This document shows positions 28,126 to 37,130 of a stretch of 64,000 nucleotides of DNA, one piece after another. The DNA is from Roseomonas sp. HF4 (lineage in GTDB: Bacteria; Pseudomonadota; Alphaproteobacteria; Acetobacterales; Acetobacteraceae). The notes under the pieces are model-generated. The model saw only the letters and a program-made list of their open reading frames with translations. It was not told the origin of the DNA and did no database searches. How positions within the stretch are numbered: position 1 is the stretch's first letter; each line of letters starts with the position of its first letter. The position numbers and the translations under genes are program-made. The DNA is taken from NCBI RefSeq assembly GCF_005222755.1, contig NZ_STGD01000012.1, positions 62,001 to 126,000 of the forward strand, in the 5' to 3' direction.

Positions 28126-28950
28126 CTACGGCCCGGCCAGCCCTTCCATCAGGCGGCGCAGCAGCCCCACCCCGTCGGCCAGCGCGTCGAGTGCGACCGG
28201 CCGGCCCGCCGCCGCCCCCGCGCCGGTCGGGAAAGCGGCGCGGTCCTGGCCCATCTCGGCCGCCGAGAGCCGCCCGTCACCGTCATAGTCCAGTCCCTCG
28301 ACCATCAGCCGCGCCGCGGCGATGGCGGCGAGGCCACCGAACCCCGCCGCGGCGGCGAGCGTATCGGGCTCAGCGCCCTCCTGCGCCGCAAGCGCCCAGG
28401 CGGCGCCGCGCAACAGCCGCGCGATCTCGGCGACGCCGAGAAGCCCGTCGCCCGAGACGTCGCCCACCGCCACCACCTCGCGCAGGCAGTCGGGCGCGGT
28501 GCCGGTCTGGCAGGCTGCCTCGATCCGTTCCAGCGCGCCGAGGAACGCGAGGCCCTCCCCGTGCAGCAGCGCCAGGGTGGGCGGTGGGCCGTCGCAGCGC
28601 GTCCAGCGCAGCACCGGCGCATCTCCGGGCAGGCGGTCGTCGCGCATCTTGGCGTCGGGCTCGATGGTCTCGAGCGCCTCCCCGGCCGCCCGCAACATGA
28701 CGCGCGGCGCCTCGGCGCCGCCGCCGGTACCGATGGCCCAGCCGTCCTGCGGGCGCAGCGCACGGAAGCGGATCAGGCGGGCGCCGCCCTCGGCGGGCAG
28801 GCGCGCCAGGCTGCGTGCCGTCACGTGCAGCAGCGCGCCGGGCGCGGCGCAGTCGCCGGCCGCCCAGGTGCCGCGCTGCGCCTCCGGGATGCCCTGCGCC
28901 CCGGCCGGCGCGGCGGCGAGAAGCAGCAGGACCGCGAGCAGCCGCCTCAT
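28126..28950 (-). CDS. Exported protein with paired EF-hand motifs
   Basis: A 274-aa exported protein (signal peptide 1-19, cleavage after AGA). The N-terminal half carries cysteines in GDCAAPG, TRCDGPP, EAACQTG and DCLREV. The C-terminal half has two EF-hand-like calcium loops, DVSGDGLLGVAE and DYDGDGRLSAAE, about 55 residues apart. The start overlaps the stop of the upstream five-repeat protein by 4 bp (ATGA), so the two are made together and may act together in the periplasm or at the surface. No enzymatic motif is seen. Confidence 0.78.
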   Translation of the reverse strand: MRRLLAVLLLLAAAPAGAQGIPEAQRGTWAAGDCAAPGALLHVTARSLARLPAEGGARLIRFRALRPQDGWAIGTGGGAEAPRVMLRAAGEALETIEPDAKMRDDRLPGDAPVLRWTRCDGPPPTLALLHGEGLAFLGALERIEAACQTGTAPDCLREVVAVGDVSGDGLLGVAEIARLLRGAAWALAAQEGAEPDTLAAAAGFGGLAAIAAARLMVEGLDYDGDGRLSAAEMGQDRAAFPTGAGAAAGRPVALDALADGVGLLRRLMEGLAGP

Positions 28951-30380
28951 CGCAGCACGAGCTCCGTCCCGGCGCAGAGATCGGTCGCGGGCAGCCGCAC
29001 CTCCCGCCCGTCGCGGAACACCGCGATCAGGTCGGCCTCACACCCGACGCCCTCGGGCGGCGCGAAATCCAGGCTCTCCCCGGCGCCGAGCACGGTGCGC
29101 CCGAGCCGGTCCGGCCCGCGCGGCGCGCCCGGCGCATCGGCGTAGAGCTCCGCCACCGGCACCTCGGCCGCGTTGCGCAGCCGCACGCTGCCCGGGCGCG
29201 GCCCGCTGTCCGACGCCTCCCCCTCGTCCAGCCGGTCAGCCAGCGTCCAGCCCGGGCGGAGCACGATGGTCGTCGCTTCGCAGAGGTTGATCCCCGCGCG
29301 TTCCTCGGATGCGCGGCGGTCCTCGAAGACGATGCGCAGGTCCGCCTCGCATTCCCTCAGCCGGGCCGTGACGTCACGGCGCTCGCCCTGCGGCAGGACC
29401 TCCTCGCCGAGCCGGTCGGGCCCCCAATCCTCCTCGGACGGGGCCGAGAGGTAGACCTCCTGGATCATCGCGCCGTGCCGGTTGACCAGCGTGAAGCGGC
29501 GCTCCGGCGCCCGCGGCGCGCCGGAGCCGTCGAAGGCCACCTCCCGCACCGTGCAGAGGTCGATGCCCTGCTTCGTCTCCTCGGCGTCGTCGTCGTAGAC
29601 CGCGCGCATGTCCCAGAGGCAGGCCTGGCCGCGCAGCCGCAGCGTGACGCCCGAGCCCGGCGGCAGCACGTCCACGCCGAGCCGGTCCGGCCCCCAGGCC
29701 GCCGGCGCGCGGGCGGAGGCGTAGAACTCGCGGATCGTGCGGTCGGAGGCATTGGTCACCCGCGCTTCGCGCCGCGGCGCCGCCGGGTCGCCCAGCACGA
29801 TGCGCGGCTCGCGGCAGAGGTTGAGCGCGGCGCGCCGCTCCTCCTCCCCGTCCTCGAAGACGGCGGTGACGTCGAAGACGCAGTCGCGTGTGCGGCCGAG
29901 GCGGATGCGCAGTTCGCGCCCGGGCTCGACCACGTTCTCGCCCAGCCGGTCCGGGCCGCGGCCCTCGGCGCCCGGCGGCAGGGCGAACACCTGCATCAGC
30001 ACGGTGTCGGTCTCGTTGCGGACCGTCGCCTCCCGCATGGGGATGCTGGGGTCGCCCAGCTGCACGCGGCGGTTCCGGCAGATGTTGTGGCGCGGTCGTT
30101 CCTCGGTGCCGTCCTGGTAGACGGCGCGGAACTCCAGATCGCAGGCGGCGCCAGGGATGCGCGCGCGGAAGGTGCCGCGATCGGGCACGGTGTCGGCACC
30201 GAGCAGGTCCGGGCCGAAATCCTCGGCACCCGGGGGCGCGGCGTAGAGCTCACGCAGCGTCTGGCCGGACTGGTTGACGATGCTGGCCTCCCGCTCGCGC
30301 ACGGGGGGCGTGCCCTGTGCCAGGGCGGCATGGACGGGCAGGGCGAGGCAGAGCGCCATCGCCAGCGAAGCAAGGCGCAT
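28947..30380 (-). CDS. Secreted protein with five tandem ~80-residue repeats
   Basis: A 477-aa exported protein (signal peptide 1-22). The mature chain is five copies of one domain at about residues 30-108, 116-196, 204-283, 294-374 and 397-477. Each repeat has a start like REAxVxN, an ELYA-like segment, the hallmark GPDRLG, a turn like VLPPGE, a first cysteine followed by D-x-RAVF-x-DG, and a second cysteine in a NLC-like motif. Two cysteines per repeat suggest one disulphide each. I know this domain mainly as a single-copy small secreted protein of unknown role in proteobacteria. It overlaps the EF-hand gene downstream by 4 bp. Confidence 0.82.
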   Translation of the reverse strand: MRLASLAMALCLALPVHAALAQGTPPVREREASIVNQSGQTLRELYAAPPGAEDFGPDLLGADTVPDRGTFRARIPGAACDLEFRAVYQDGTEERPRHNICRNRRVQLGDPSIPMREATVRNETDTVLMQVFALPPGAEGRGPDRLGENVVEPGRELRIRLGRTRDCVFDVTAVFEDGEEERRAALNLCREPRIVLGDPAAPRREARVTNASDRTIREFYASARAPAAWGPDRLGVDVLPPGSGVTLRLRGQACLWDMRAVYDDDAEETKQGIDLCTVREVAFDGSGAPRAPERRFTLVNRHGAMIQEVYLSAPSEEDWGPDRLGEEVLPQGERRDVTARLRECEADLRIVFEDRRASEERAGINLCEATTIVLRPGWTLADRLDEGEASDSGPRPGSVRLRNAAEVPVAELYADAPGAPRGPDRLGRTVLGAGESLDFAPPEGVGCEADLIAVFRDGREVRLPATDLCAGTELVLR

Positions 30381-30475
30381 CGAAGGCCTTTCGGGGGGCG
30401 TATGGCCCGGATCATGCTTGGTTCATGCTGCACCGCGCAAGCGCAGCGAAGCCACAGTGTGACGAAAATACGCCG

Positions 30476-30904
30476 TCAGGGCGCTGGCAGCACCACGATG
30501 GTCACGGTGCGCGACGGCGGCACCGCGGCGCGGACCCGCGGGCTGAACTGCGCGCTACGCGCCTCGGCGCGCAGGCGGTCGCGCTCGATGCCCCGGGACG
30601 AGAGCGCGGCGGCCACGGCGCGCGCGCGTTCGGCGGCCAGGCGGATGGAGGTGCTGGCCCCCCCCTCCTGCCCTGCATGGCCGAGCAGGCAGGCGACGCG
30701 GTCGGGGTCGGCGCGCAGCGCTTCCTCCGCCGCCGCGAGGGCGGAGCGCGCCGCCTCCGTCACGCGCGCGCTGCCGCGGTCGAAGGGAACGGAGAAGACG
30801 TCGTCCTGCACCTGTTCCGCGCCGACGCAGGAGAAGGGCCGGATCTGCGCCGCCGCCGGCGTCGCCGCCATCAGCGCCAGAAGCGCGAGGCGCGCGCGGG
30901 TCAC
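30476..30904 (-). CDS. Small exported OmpA-like domain protein
   Basis: A 142-aa protein with a signal peptide (cleavage after AAAQ) followed by little more than an OmpA C-terminal-like domain: VPFDRGSARVTEAARSALAAAEEAL, CLLGHAGQEGGASTSIRLAAERARAVAAAL and a following RDRLRAEARS segment match the peptidoglycan-binding pattern, though the usual Asp and Arg that grip diaminopimelate are not obvious. The start is GTG 30904, overlapping the stop of the JmjC gene (GTGA). It may bind the cell wall. It is the first of a same-strand row of exported proteins. Confidence 0.78.
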   Translation of the reverse strand: MTRARLALLALMAATPAAAQIRPFSCVGAEQVQDDVFSVPFDRGSARVTEAARSALAAAEEALRADPDRVACLLGHAGQEGGASTSIRLAAERARAVAAALSSRGIERDRLRAEARSAQFSPRVRAAVPPSRTVTIVVLPAP

Positions 30905-32133
30905 GCGGCCAGCACGCCGGCCTCGCGCAGCCGGACAATGAGGGCGGGGGCATCGAGCGTGGGCCAGGCGGCGCGCAGCTCGGCCTCGGTCACGCGCGGC
31001 CGCGCCATGACCCAGGCCGAGGCCTCGACCTCCGGCAGCGTCATCACGAGCACCCCGGCCGGCGTCTTGAGGCCGAATTCGTTGCCCCGGCGGACGGGCT
31101 TCGCGCCGGGCACCACACGGAAGGCGGGGCCGGGGGGCGGCGCGGCCGGCACCGGGGCGGGGGCCGCTGGGGCGGCCGGCGCGCCGTCCCGCGCCGTCAG
31201 CAGGTCGTAGCCGCCGCGCTGGAAGCGGTAGTCGCGCACGAAGCCGGCCAGCACCTCGAGCACCTTCGGGTCCCTGGCGAAGTCCTGCAGCTTCTGGCCG
31301 AGCAGCGCGGCGCGCTGGGTCAGGGCGTAGGCTGCCGCCGGGCTGCCGTCCTGGCGCGGCAGCGGCTGCCGGAAGGCGGGGTCGTGCAGCGCGCGCTCGG
31401 TCAGGATGTTCATCAGGTCCATGCCGAGCGGCGCGTGCACGCCATAGGCGACATGGACCGAGTTCGGCGCCTCGGCCAGAGCGTCGTGGTACCAGCCGCG
31501 CGGCAGATAGAGGATGTCCCCCTTCTTCAGGTGGACCTTGGCGCGCAGCCCGCCCTTGGCGCGTTCATGGTGGTCCTGCGGCTGGCCGCGGAACACCGGG
31601 TGTGCGATCGGCCATTCGGCGCGCCCTTCCCAGACGTTCCAGGTCTTCTCGCCCTCGACCTGCACGGCCCAGACGTCATGGGTGTCGTAATGGGCGTGGA
31701 AGGCCTTGTGCGACTGCCAGGAGATGTAGACGTTCGCCTGCGCCTTGCCGAAGCCGGCCCCTTCCAGCGCGTCGGATACCGCGGCCAGGCCCGGCGTCAG
31801 GCTGTCCACGTCGTTCATCACGACCGAGGCGCCGCGCCGCACCCAATCCTGCACCCTGGCCGCGACGGGCTGGAGCACCGGCGCGCCGTCGCGCGACGTC
31901 GCCTTCACGCTGTACTGCGCCGGCGGCACCGGCACGCTGTCGAGCACGAGCTTCAGGCTCGTCTCGGTCCAGACATGCGTCATGTCGAGCAGGCGGTTGA
32001 TGCCGGCCCAGTCGAGCACGGCCGCGAACTTGTCCGCCCCGCCCTCGATGTGCAGCGGTGCGCGGTCGTAGTGCTCGGCCATGAAGCGTTCGGGCGGGAT
32101 GGGCGCGAGCAGGTCCTGAAGGGTCATCTTCAT
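30901..32133 (-). CDS. JmjC/cupin-4 2-oxoglutarate oxygenase (ribosomal-oxygenase-like)
   Basis: A 410-aa cytosolic Fe(II)/2-oxoglutarate oxygenase of the cupin-4 group that includes the E. coli ribosomal arginine hydroxylase YcfD/RoxA. The metal facial triad is H148 and D150 in HAHYDTHD and H227 in NSVHVAYG; the strand GDILYLPRGWYH precedes the last ligand. The C-terminal part, after a Pro/Ala-rich linker at about 320-345, is a winged-helix-like domain ending in LIVRLREAGVLAA. Possible substrates are ribosomal proteins or peptides; not established here. Its stop overlaps the start of an OmpA-like exported protein gene, an unexpected partner. Confidence 0.86.
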   Translation of the reverse strand: MKMTLQDLLAPIPPERFMAEHYDRAPLHIEGGADKFAAVLDWAGINRLLDMTHVWTETSLKLVLDSVPVPPAQYSVKATSRDGAPVLQPVAARVQDWVRRGASVVMNDVDSLTPGLAAVSDALEGAGFGKAQANVYISWQSHKAFHAHYDTHDVWAVQVEGEKTWNVWEGRAEWPIAHPVFRGQPQDHHERAKGGLRAKVHLKKGDILYLPRGWYHDALAEAPNSVHVAYGVHAPLGMDLMNILTERALHDPAFRQPLPRQDGSPAAAYALTQRAALLGQKLQDFARDPKVLEVLAGFVRDYRFQRGGYDLLTARDGAPAAPAAPAPVPAAPPPGPAFRVVPGAKPVRRGNEFGLKTPAGVLVMTLPEVEASAWVMARPRVTEAELRAAWPTLDAPALIVRLREAGVLAA

Positions 32134-32236
32134 GTCCCCCGGTGTAGCCTTTCTTGCGCCCCGGAGTCAGCGCCATGGTGGACGCGGGGACCGCCGCGGG
32201 CGCACCTTCCCGGCAGCGGAGGAAACGGAGAATACG

Positions 32237-35200
32237 ATGGCCGACGACGCGCGCACCCTGCCCGACACCGCCCGCGAGGAAATCCTGCGCGCGGGGGCCG
32301 AGGCGCTGGCGCGGCTCGCGCCCGGCCTGCCCGAGGGGGCAGCCGTCCTGCTGCGCGCGCTCCATGCTGGTGTGCCGGCTGCCGAACTGGCCGCCGAGCC
32401 GCCCGACGCGATGGCCGCCGCCGCCGCCAGCCTGTTCTCCTTCGCCGCCGATCGCCGGCCGGGTGCCGCCAAGGTGCGCGTCCTGCCGCCGGGGCCGGGC
32501 ACCGGCGCCCGCCCGGTGGCCGAGATCGTCACCGACGACATGCCCTTCCTGGTCGATTCCGTGCTCGCCGCCCTGGCGCTGCACGGCCGCGCCGTGACCT
32601 CCCTGCTCCATCCCGTGCTGCGCGTGGCGCGCGACGCCGCCGGGCATCTGCTGGCGCTGGGCGTCGAGGGCGGCGCGCGGGAGAGCATGATGCGCGTCGT
32701 GCTGGGCCCGGCCGGGCCGGTGCTGTCCGGCATGCCCACGCGCAACGAGGAATCGCTGGCCGCGCTGGAGGCGGCGCTTGCCCGCGCCATGGCCGACGTG
32801 CGCGCCGCGACCGAAGCCTTCCCGCGCATGCTCGCGCTGCTGCACCAGGCGACTGCGGAGGTCGCGGCCCCCGGAGGTGCCGATGCGGAGGAGGCCGTCG
32901 CCTTCCTGCAATGGCTGGCCGAGGACAATTTCGTGTTGCTCGGCCATCGCCGGCTCGAGGTGCAGCCGGATGACGGGCTCGCGATGGTGCCGGCCGAGAA
33001 CCTCGGCCTGCTGGCAGACCCTGCGCTGCCGGTCTTCGACGTGCTGCGGGACCTCGGCGCCGTGCCGGTCGCCGTGCGCACGGCGCTCTCGGCGCCCACC
33101 CCGGTCACCGTGGCCAAGGCCAACATGCGCGCCACGGTGCACCGCCCGCAGCATGCCGACGTGATCGCGACCCGCATCTTCGACGCCGAGGGGCGCGTGA
33201 CGGGCGGGCGAATCTTCCTCGGCCTGTTCGCAGCCTCGGCCTACAACCGCAACCCGCGCTCCATCCCGCTGCTGCGGCGCAAATGCGACCGCATCCTGGA
33301 AATGGCCGGCGTCGAGGCGACCGCCCATGACGGGCGCGCGCTGCGCAACATCCTCGACACCTGGCCGCGCGACGAATTGTTCCAGGCGCCCGAGGCCGCG
33401 GTGCTGGAGGGTGCGCGGCGCGCCCTGGACCTCACGATCCGCCCGCGCGCGGCGCTGATCGTGCGGCCCGACCCGTTCGAGCGGTTCGTCTCCGCCATTG
33501 CCTGGCTGCCGCGCGACACCTTCGACACCAGGCTGCGCGAGCGCGCGGGCCAGATGATCGCGCGCGCCTATGGCGGCAGGCTCTCGGCCTTCTACATCGC
33601 GCTGGGCGACTCGCCGCTGGCGCGCGTGCACTACATCGTCGCGACCACGCCGGGCGCCCTGCCCGCGGTGGATGTCCCGGTGCTCGAGGCCGCGCTCGCG
33701 CAGGCCGCGCGCGGCTTCGGCGAAAGGCTGGCCGAGTCGCTGGCCGCCGCGCGGGGCGAGGCCGGCGCGGCCGAGGTGATGGGGCGTTGGCGGGATGCCT
33801 TTCCCCCCGCGTACCGGGAGGCGGCGACGGCGCCGCAGGGCGTCGCCGACATCCTGCTCGCCGAGCGCGCGATCGCGGCCGGGCGGCCGCGCGCCGACCT
33901 GTCCCGCGCGCCGGGGGACGGGGCGCGGCGCCTGACGCTGCGGCTGGCCAGCCCCGGCGGGCCGCTGCCGCTGGCCGATGCGCTGCCGCTGTTCGAGAGC
34001 CTGGATCTGCGCGCCATCGAGGAACAGCCGCATCACCTGAGCCCGGCCGGCGGGCCGGAGGTGGTGCTCCACGTCTACCACCTCGACGCCGGGGCCGAGG
34101 CGCAGGAGGACCGCTTCGCGCCGCTGCTCGACGCGCTCTCCGCGCTGCTCGACGGGCGGGCGGAGGCGGACGGGTTCAACCGCCTGGTGCTGCGCGCGGG
34201 CCTGACCTGGCGGGAATGCTGGCTGCTGCGCGCGATGTTCCGCTGGCTGAAGCAGGTCGGCTTTCCCTTCGCGCAGGCGAGCGTCGAGGCGGCGCTGGCC
34301 GCCCAGCCCGAGGCTGCCGCGCTGCTCGTCGCGATCTTCCGTGCGCGCTTCGACCCGGCGGCCGCGCGCGACGAGGCCGCGTTGGATCCGCGCTGGGCGG
34401 CGCTGCTCGAAGCGGTCGAGAACCCCGACGAGGACCGCATCCTGGCCCGGCTGCGGACGCTGCTCGACGCGATGCTCAGGACCAACTTCTTCCAGGGGAA
34501 GGATTACCTGGCCTTCAAGGTTGAAAGCGCGCGTGCCGGCGACATGCCGGCACCCCGCCCGTGGCGGGAGATCTTCGTCCATTCGCCGCGCATGGAGGGC
34601 TGCCACCTGCGCGGCGGCCCCGTGGCGCGGGGCGGCATCCGCTGGTCCGACCGGCGGGAGGATTTCCGCACCGAGATCCTCGGCCTGATGAAGGCGCAGG
34701 TGCTGAAGAACGTCATCATCGTGCCGACCGGCGCCAAGGGCGGCTTCGTGCTGAAGCATGCGCCGCCCATGACCGACCGCGAGGCCTTCATGGCCGAGGG
34801 CATCGCCTGCTACCGCACGCTGGTGCGCGGCATGCTGGACCTGGCCGACAACTACCGCGGCACCGAGGTCATCACGCCGGACGGCATCGTCCGCCGCGAC
34901 GGCGACGACCCCTACATCGTCGCCGCCGCCGACAAGGGCACGGCCACCTTCAGCGACATCGCCAACGGGCTGTCGGCCGAATACGGCTTCTGGCTCGGCG
35001 ACGCCTTCGCGAGCGGCGGGTCCGCCGGCTACGACCACAAGGGCATGGGCATCACCGCGCGCGGCGCCTGGGTGATGATCGACCGCCACTTCCAGGAGGT
35101 GCTCGGCCGGTCCGTGCAGGACGCGCCCTTCGACATGGTGGGCGTCGGCGACATGTCGGGCGACGTCTTCGGCAATGGCCTGATGGTGTCTCGGAAGACA

Positions 35201-36904
35201 CGGCTGCGCGCGGCCTTCGACCACCGGCACATCTTCCTCGACCCCGATCCCGACCCGGAGACGTCCTACGCCGAGCGCGAGCGCCTGTTCCGCCTGCCGC
35301 GGTCCTCCTGGGCGGACTACGACGCGCGGCTGATCAGCGAGGGCGGCGCCGTCCTGCCGCGCAACGCCAAGACCCTGCCGCTGAGCGCGCAGGCGCAGGC
35401 GATGCTGGGCATTGCCGCCGCGCGCGCCGAACCGGCCGAGATCCTGCGCGCCATCCTCCGCATGGAGGCCGACCTGCTCTATTTCGGCGGCATCGGCACC
35501 TACGTGAAGTCCAGCGCCGAGACCCAGGCCGAGGCCGGCGACCGCGCCAACGACCCGATCCGCATCGACGGCCGCGACATCCGGGCCCGCGTGGTGGGGG
35601 AGGGTGCCAACCTCGGCCTCACGCAGGCCGGGCGGATCGAGGCGGCGCGCGCGGGCGTCCGGGTGAACACCGACGCGCTCGACAACTCGGCCGGCGTCAG
35701 CACCTCCGACCACGAGGTGAACATCAAGATCCTGCTTGCCGACGCGGAGGCCGAGGGCGTGCTGACGCGCCGCGCGCGGGACGACCTGCTGCGCGAGATG
35801 ACCGACGAGGTCGCTGCCCTGGTGCTGCGCGACAACGACCAGCAGTCGCTCGCCATCACGCTCGAGACGATGGGCGGGCCGGACGACCTGGCCGCGCAGG
35901 CGGCGCTGATGGAGCGGCTGGAGGGTGTCGGCCTGCTCGACCGCGCCGTGGCCGGTCTGCCGGACGCAGCGGCAATGGCGCGGCGGATCGGCGCGGCCGA
36001 GGTGCTGACCCGGCCCGAGATCGCGGCACTGCTGCCCTTCGCGAAGCTGTGGCTGACCGACGCGCTGGCGGGGTCCGAACTGCCGGACGACCCGGCGCTG
36101 CTGCCGGTGCTGAGCGCCTATTTCCCGAAGCCGCTCCAGGAGCGTTTCGCGCCCTTCATCGCGCGGCACCGGCTGCGGCGGGAACTCGTCGCGACCATCC
36201 TGGCGAACACGGTCGCGAACCGGCTGGGCTGCGCCGCGCTGGCGCGGCTGACGACCGAGGCCGGGCCGGTCGCCGCCTGCCGCGCGGCGCTGCTGGCCGG
36301 CGAGGCCTTCGGCCTGGAGGCGGCCTGCGATGCGCTCGATGCCGCGGATGCGCCGGCGGAGGCGCGGCTCTCCGCGCTGCTGGCGCTGCGCCGGTTGCAG
36401 GAGGCCGCGGCGCGGGACCTGCTCGGCGCGCCGGCGCAGCCGCTCGAGGACGCGTTGGCCGAACTGCGCCCGGGCATTGCGGCGCTGGCCGCGACGGCGG
36501 CGGCGGAGGTGACGCCCGCCGCTGGCCTGCCGGAAGGGCCGGCCGTGCTGGCCGCCGCCGCGCCGCGCCTGGCCGCGGCGCCGGCCGTGGTGCGGCTTGC
36601 GGCATCGACCGGTGTCGGCGCCGCCGCGGCTGCCGAGGCCTGGCACAGGGTGGAGGAGGCCTTCGCGCTGGAACCGTTGCGTGGGGCGGTCGCCGCGGCC
36701 CCGGCGCCGGGCGCCTTCGGCCCGCGCGCCCGCGCTGCGTTGCTCGAGGAGATCTCGGCCGCGCAGGCGCGGCTCGCCGCGCAGCACCTGGCCGGCGGCA
36801 TGGCTGAGCCGGCGGAGGTGGCGGCGCTGGTGCGCGAGGCGGCGGCCGCGCGCGACCTGGCGGCGGTGACGGTCGCGGCGCGGGCGCTGGCGCGGCTGGC
36901 GTGA
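32237..36904 (+). CDS. gdhB: NAD-specific glutamate dehydrogenase, large (180-kDa) class
   Basis: Catabolic glutamate dehydrogenase converting glutamate to 2-oxoglutarate and ammonia with NAD+. At 1555 aa it fits the very large class found in Caulobacter, Pseudomonas and Streptomyces. The N-terminal third carries ACT-like regulatory segments (DDMPFLVDSVLAALA). The central catalytic domain shows GGPVARGGIRWSDRREDFRTE, VIVPTGAKGGFV and YFGGIGTYVKSS; the NAD-binding part has VVGEGANLGLTQ. The C-terminal 500 residues are helical and Ala-rich. ATG 32237 opens MADDARTLPD. It is divergent from the JmjC gene and is followed by dyad element B. Confidence 0.96.
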   Translation: MADDARTLPDTAREEILRAGAEALARLAPGLPEGAAVLLRALHAGVPAAELAAEPPDAMAAAAASLFSFAADRRPGAAKVRVLPPGPGTGARPVAEIVTDDMPFLVDSVLAALALHGRAVTSLLHPVLRVARDAAGHLLALGVEGGARESMMRVVLGPAGPVLSGMPTRNEESLAALEAALARAMADVRAATEAFPRMLALLHQATAEVAAPGGADAEEAVAFLQWLAEDNFVLLGHRRLEVQPDDGLAMVPAENLGLLADPALPVFDVLRDLGAVPVAVRTALSAPTPVTVAKANMRATVHRPQHADVIATRIFDAEGRVTGGRIFLGLFAASAYNRNPRSIPLLRRKCDRILEMAGVEATAHDGRALRNILDTWPRDELFQAPEAAVLEGARRALDLTIRPRAALIVRPDPFERFVSAIAWLPRDTFDTRLRERAGQMIARAYGGRLSAFYIALGDSPLARVHYIVATTPGALPAVDVPVLEAALAQAARGFGERLAESLAAARGEAGAAEVMGRWRDAFPPAYREAATAPQGVADILLAERAIAAGRPRADLSRAPGDGARRLTLRLASPGGPLPLADALPLFESLDLRAIEEQPHHLSPAGGPEVVLHVYHLDAGAEAQEDRFAPLLDALSALLDGRAEADGFNRLVLRAGLTWRECWLLRAMFRWLKQVGFPFAQASVEAALAAQPEAAALLVAIFRARFDPAAARDEAALDPRWAALLEAVENPDEDRILARLRTLLDAMLRTNFFQGKDYLAFKVESARAGDMPAPRPWREIFVHSPRMEGCHLRGGPVARGGIRWSDRREDFRTEILGLMKAQVLKNVIIVPTGAKGGFVLKHAPPMTDREAFMAEGIACYRTLVRGMLDLADNYRGTEVITPDGIVRRDGDDPYIVAAADKGTATFSDIANGLSAEYGFWLGDAFASGGSAGYDHKGMGITARGAWVMIDRHFQEVLGRSVQDAPFDMVGVGDMSGDVFGNGLMVSRKTRLRAAFDHRHIFLDPDPDPETSYAERERLFRLPRSSWADYDARLISEGGAVLPRNAKTLPLSAQAQAMLGIAAARAEPAEILRAILRMEADLLYFGGIGTYVKSSAETQAEAGDRANDPIRIDGRDIRARVVGEGANLGLTQAGRIEAARAGVRVNTDALDNSAGVSTSDHEVNIKILLADAEAEGVLTRRARDDLLREMTDEVAALVLRDNDQQSLAITLETMGGPDDLAAQAALMERLEGVGLLDRAVAGLPDAAAMARRIGAAEVLTRPEIAALLPFAKLWLTDALAGSELPDDPALLPVLSAYFPKPLQERFAPFIARHRLRRELVATILANTVANRLGCAALARLTTEAGPVAACRAALLAGEAFGLEAACDALDAADAPAEARLSALLALRRLQEAAARDLLGAPAQPLEDALAELRPGIAALAATAAAEVTPAAGLPEGPAVLAAAAPRLAAAPAVVRLAASTGVGAAAAAEAWHRVEEAFALEPLRGAVAAAPAPGAFGPRARAALLEEISAAQARLAAQHLAGGMAEPAEVAALVREAAAARDLAAVTVAARALARLA

Positions 36905-36914
36905 TGGTGGGAGG

Positions 36915-37055
36915 GAAGGTGGGGGTAGAAGTTCCCTTCTCCCCCCCCCCCCAGACCGCCCTCAACCTTTTTTGGCGCCTGGCGTCGATTCCCCGATGTC
37001 TGGCGCCAGGAGACAAAGAAGGGAGGGGGTACGGGGGAGGTTCTCCTCCCCCGAC
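36915..37055 (+). repeat. Intergenic dyad element, copy B
   Basis: Same architecture as copy A between convergent genes. The right hairpin is GGGGGAGGTTCTCCTCCCCC at 37033-37052; the centre has arms TGGCGCC at 36973-36979 and GGCGCCA at 37002-37008; the purine arm ACAAAGAAGGGAGGGGG is at 37013-37029. The left hairpin area (36921-36952) includes a run of more than ten C. Copy C, read on the minus strand, repeats the right half almost base for base. Confidence 0.85.
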
Positions 37056-37130
37056 GTTCCGAAGGCCTCCACGTCAAGACACGCGCCCCGTCCCGAGAGC
37101 CCCTCAGGCGGGGGCGTCCGCGCGGATGCC

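Noticed and set aside
31676-36787. Very long open frame (1703 codons) on the minus strand opposite the NAD-GDH gene
   Set aside because: The composition is Arg/Gly/His-rich without any family motif and it is the antisense shadow of a highly conserved plus-strand gene in GC-rich DNA.
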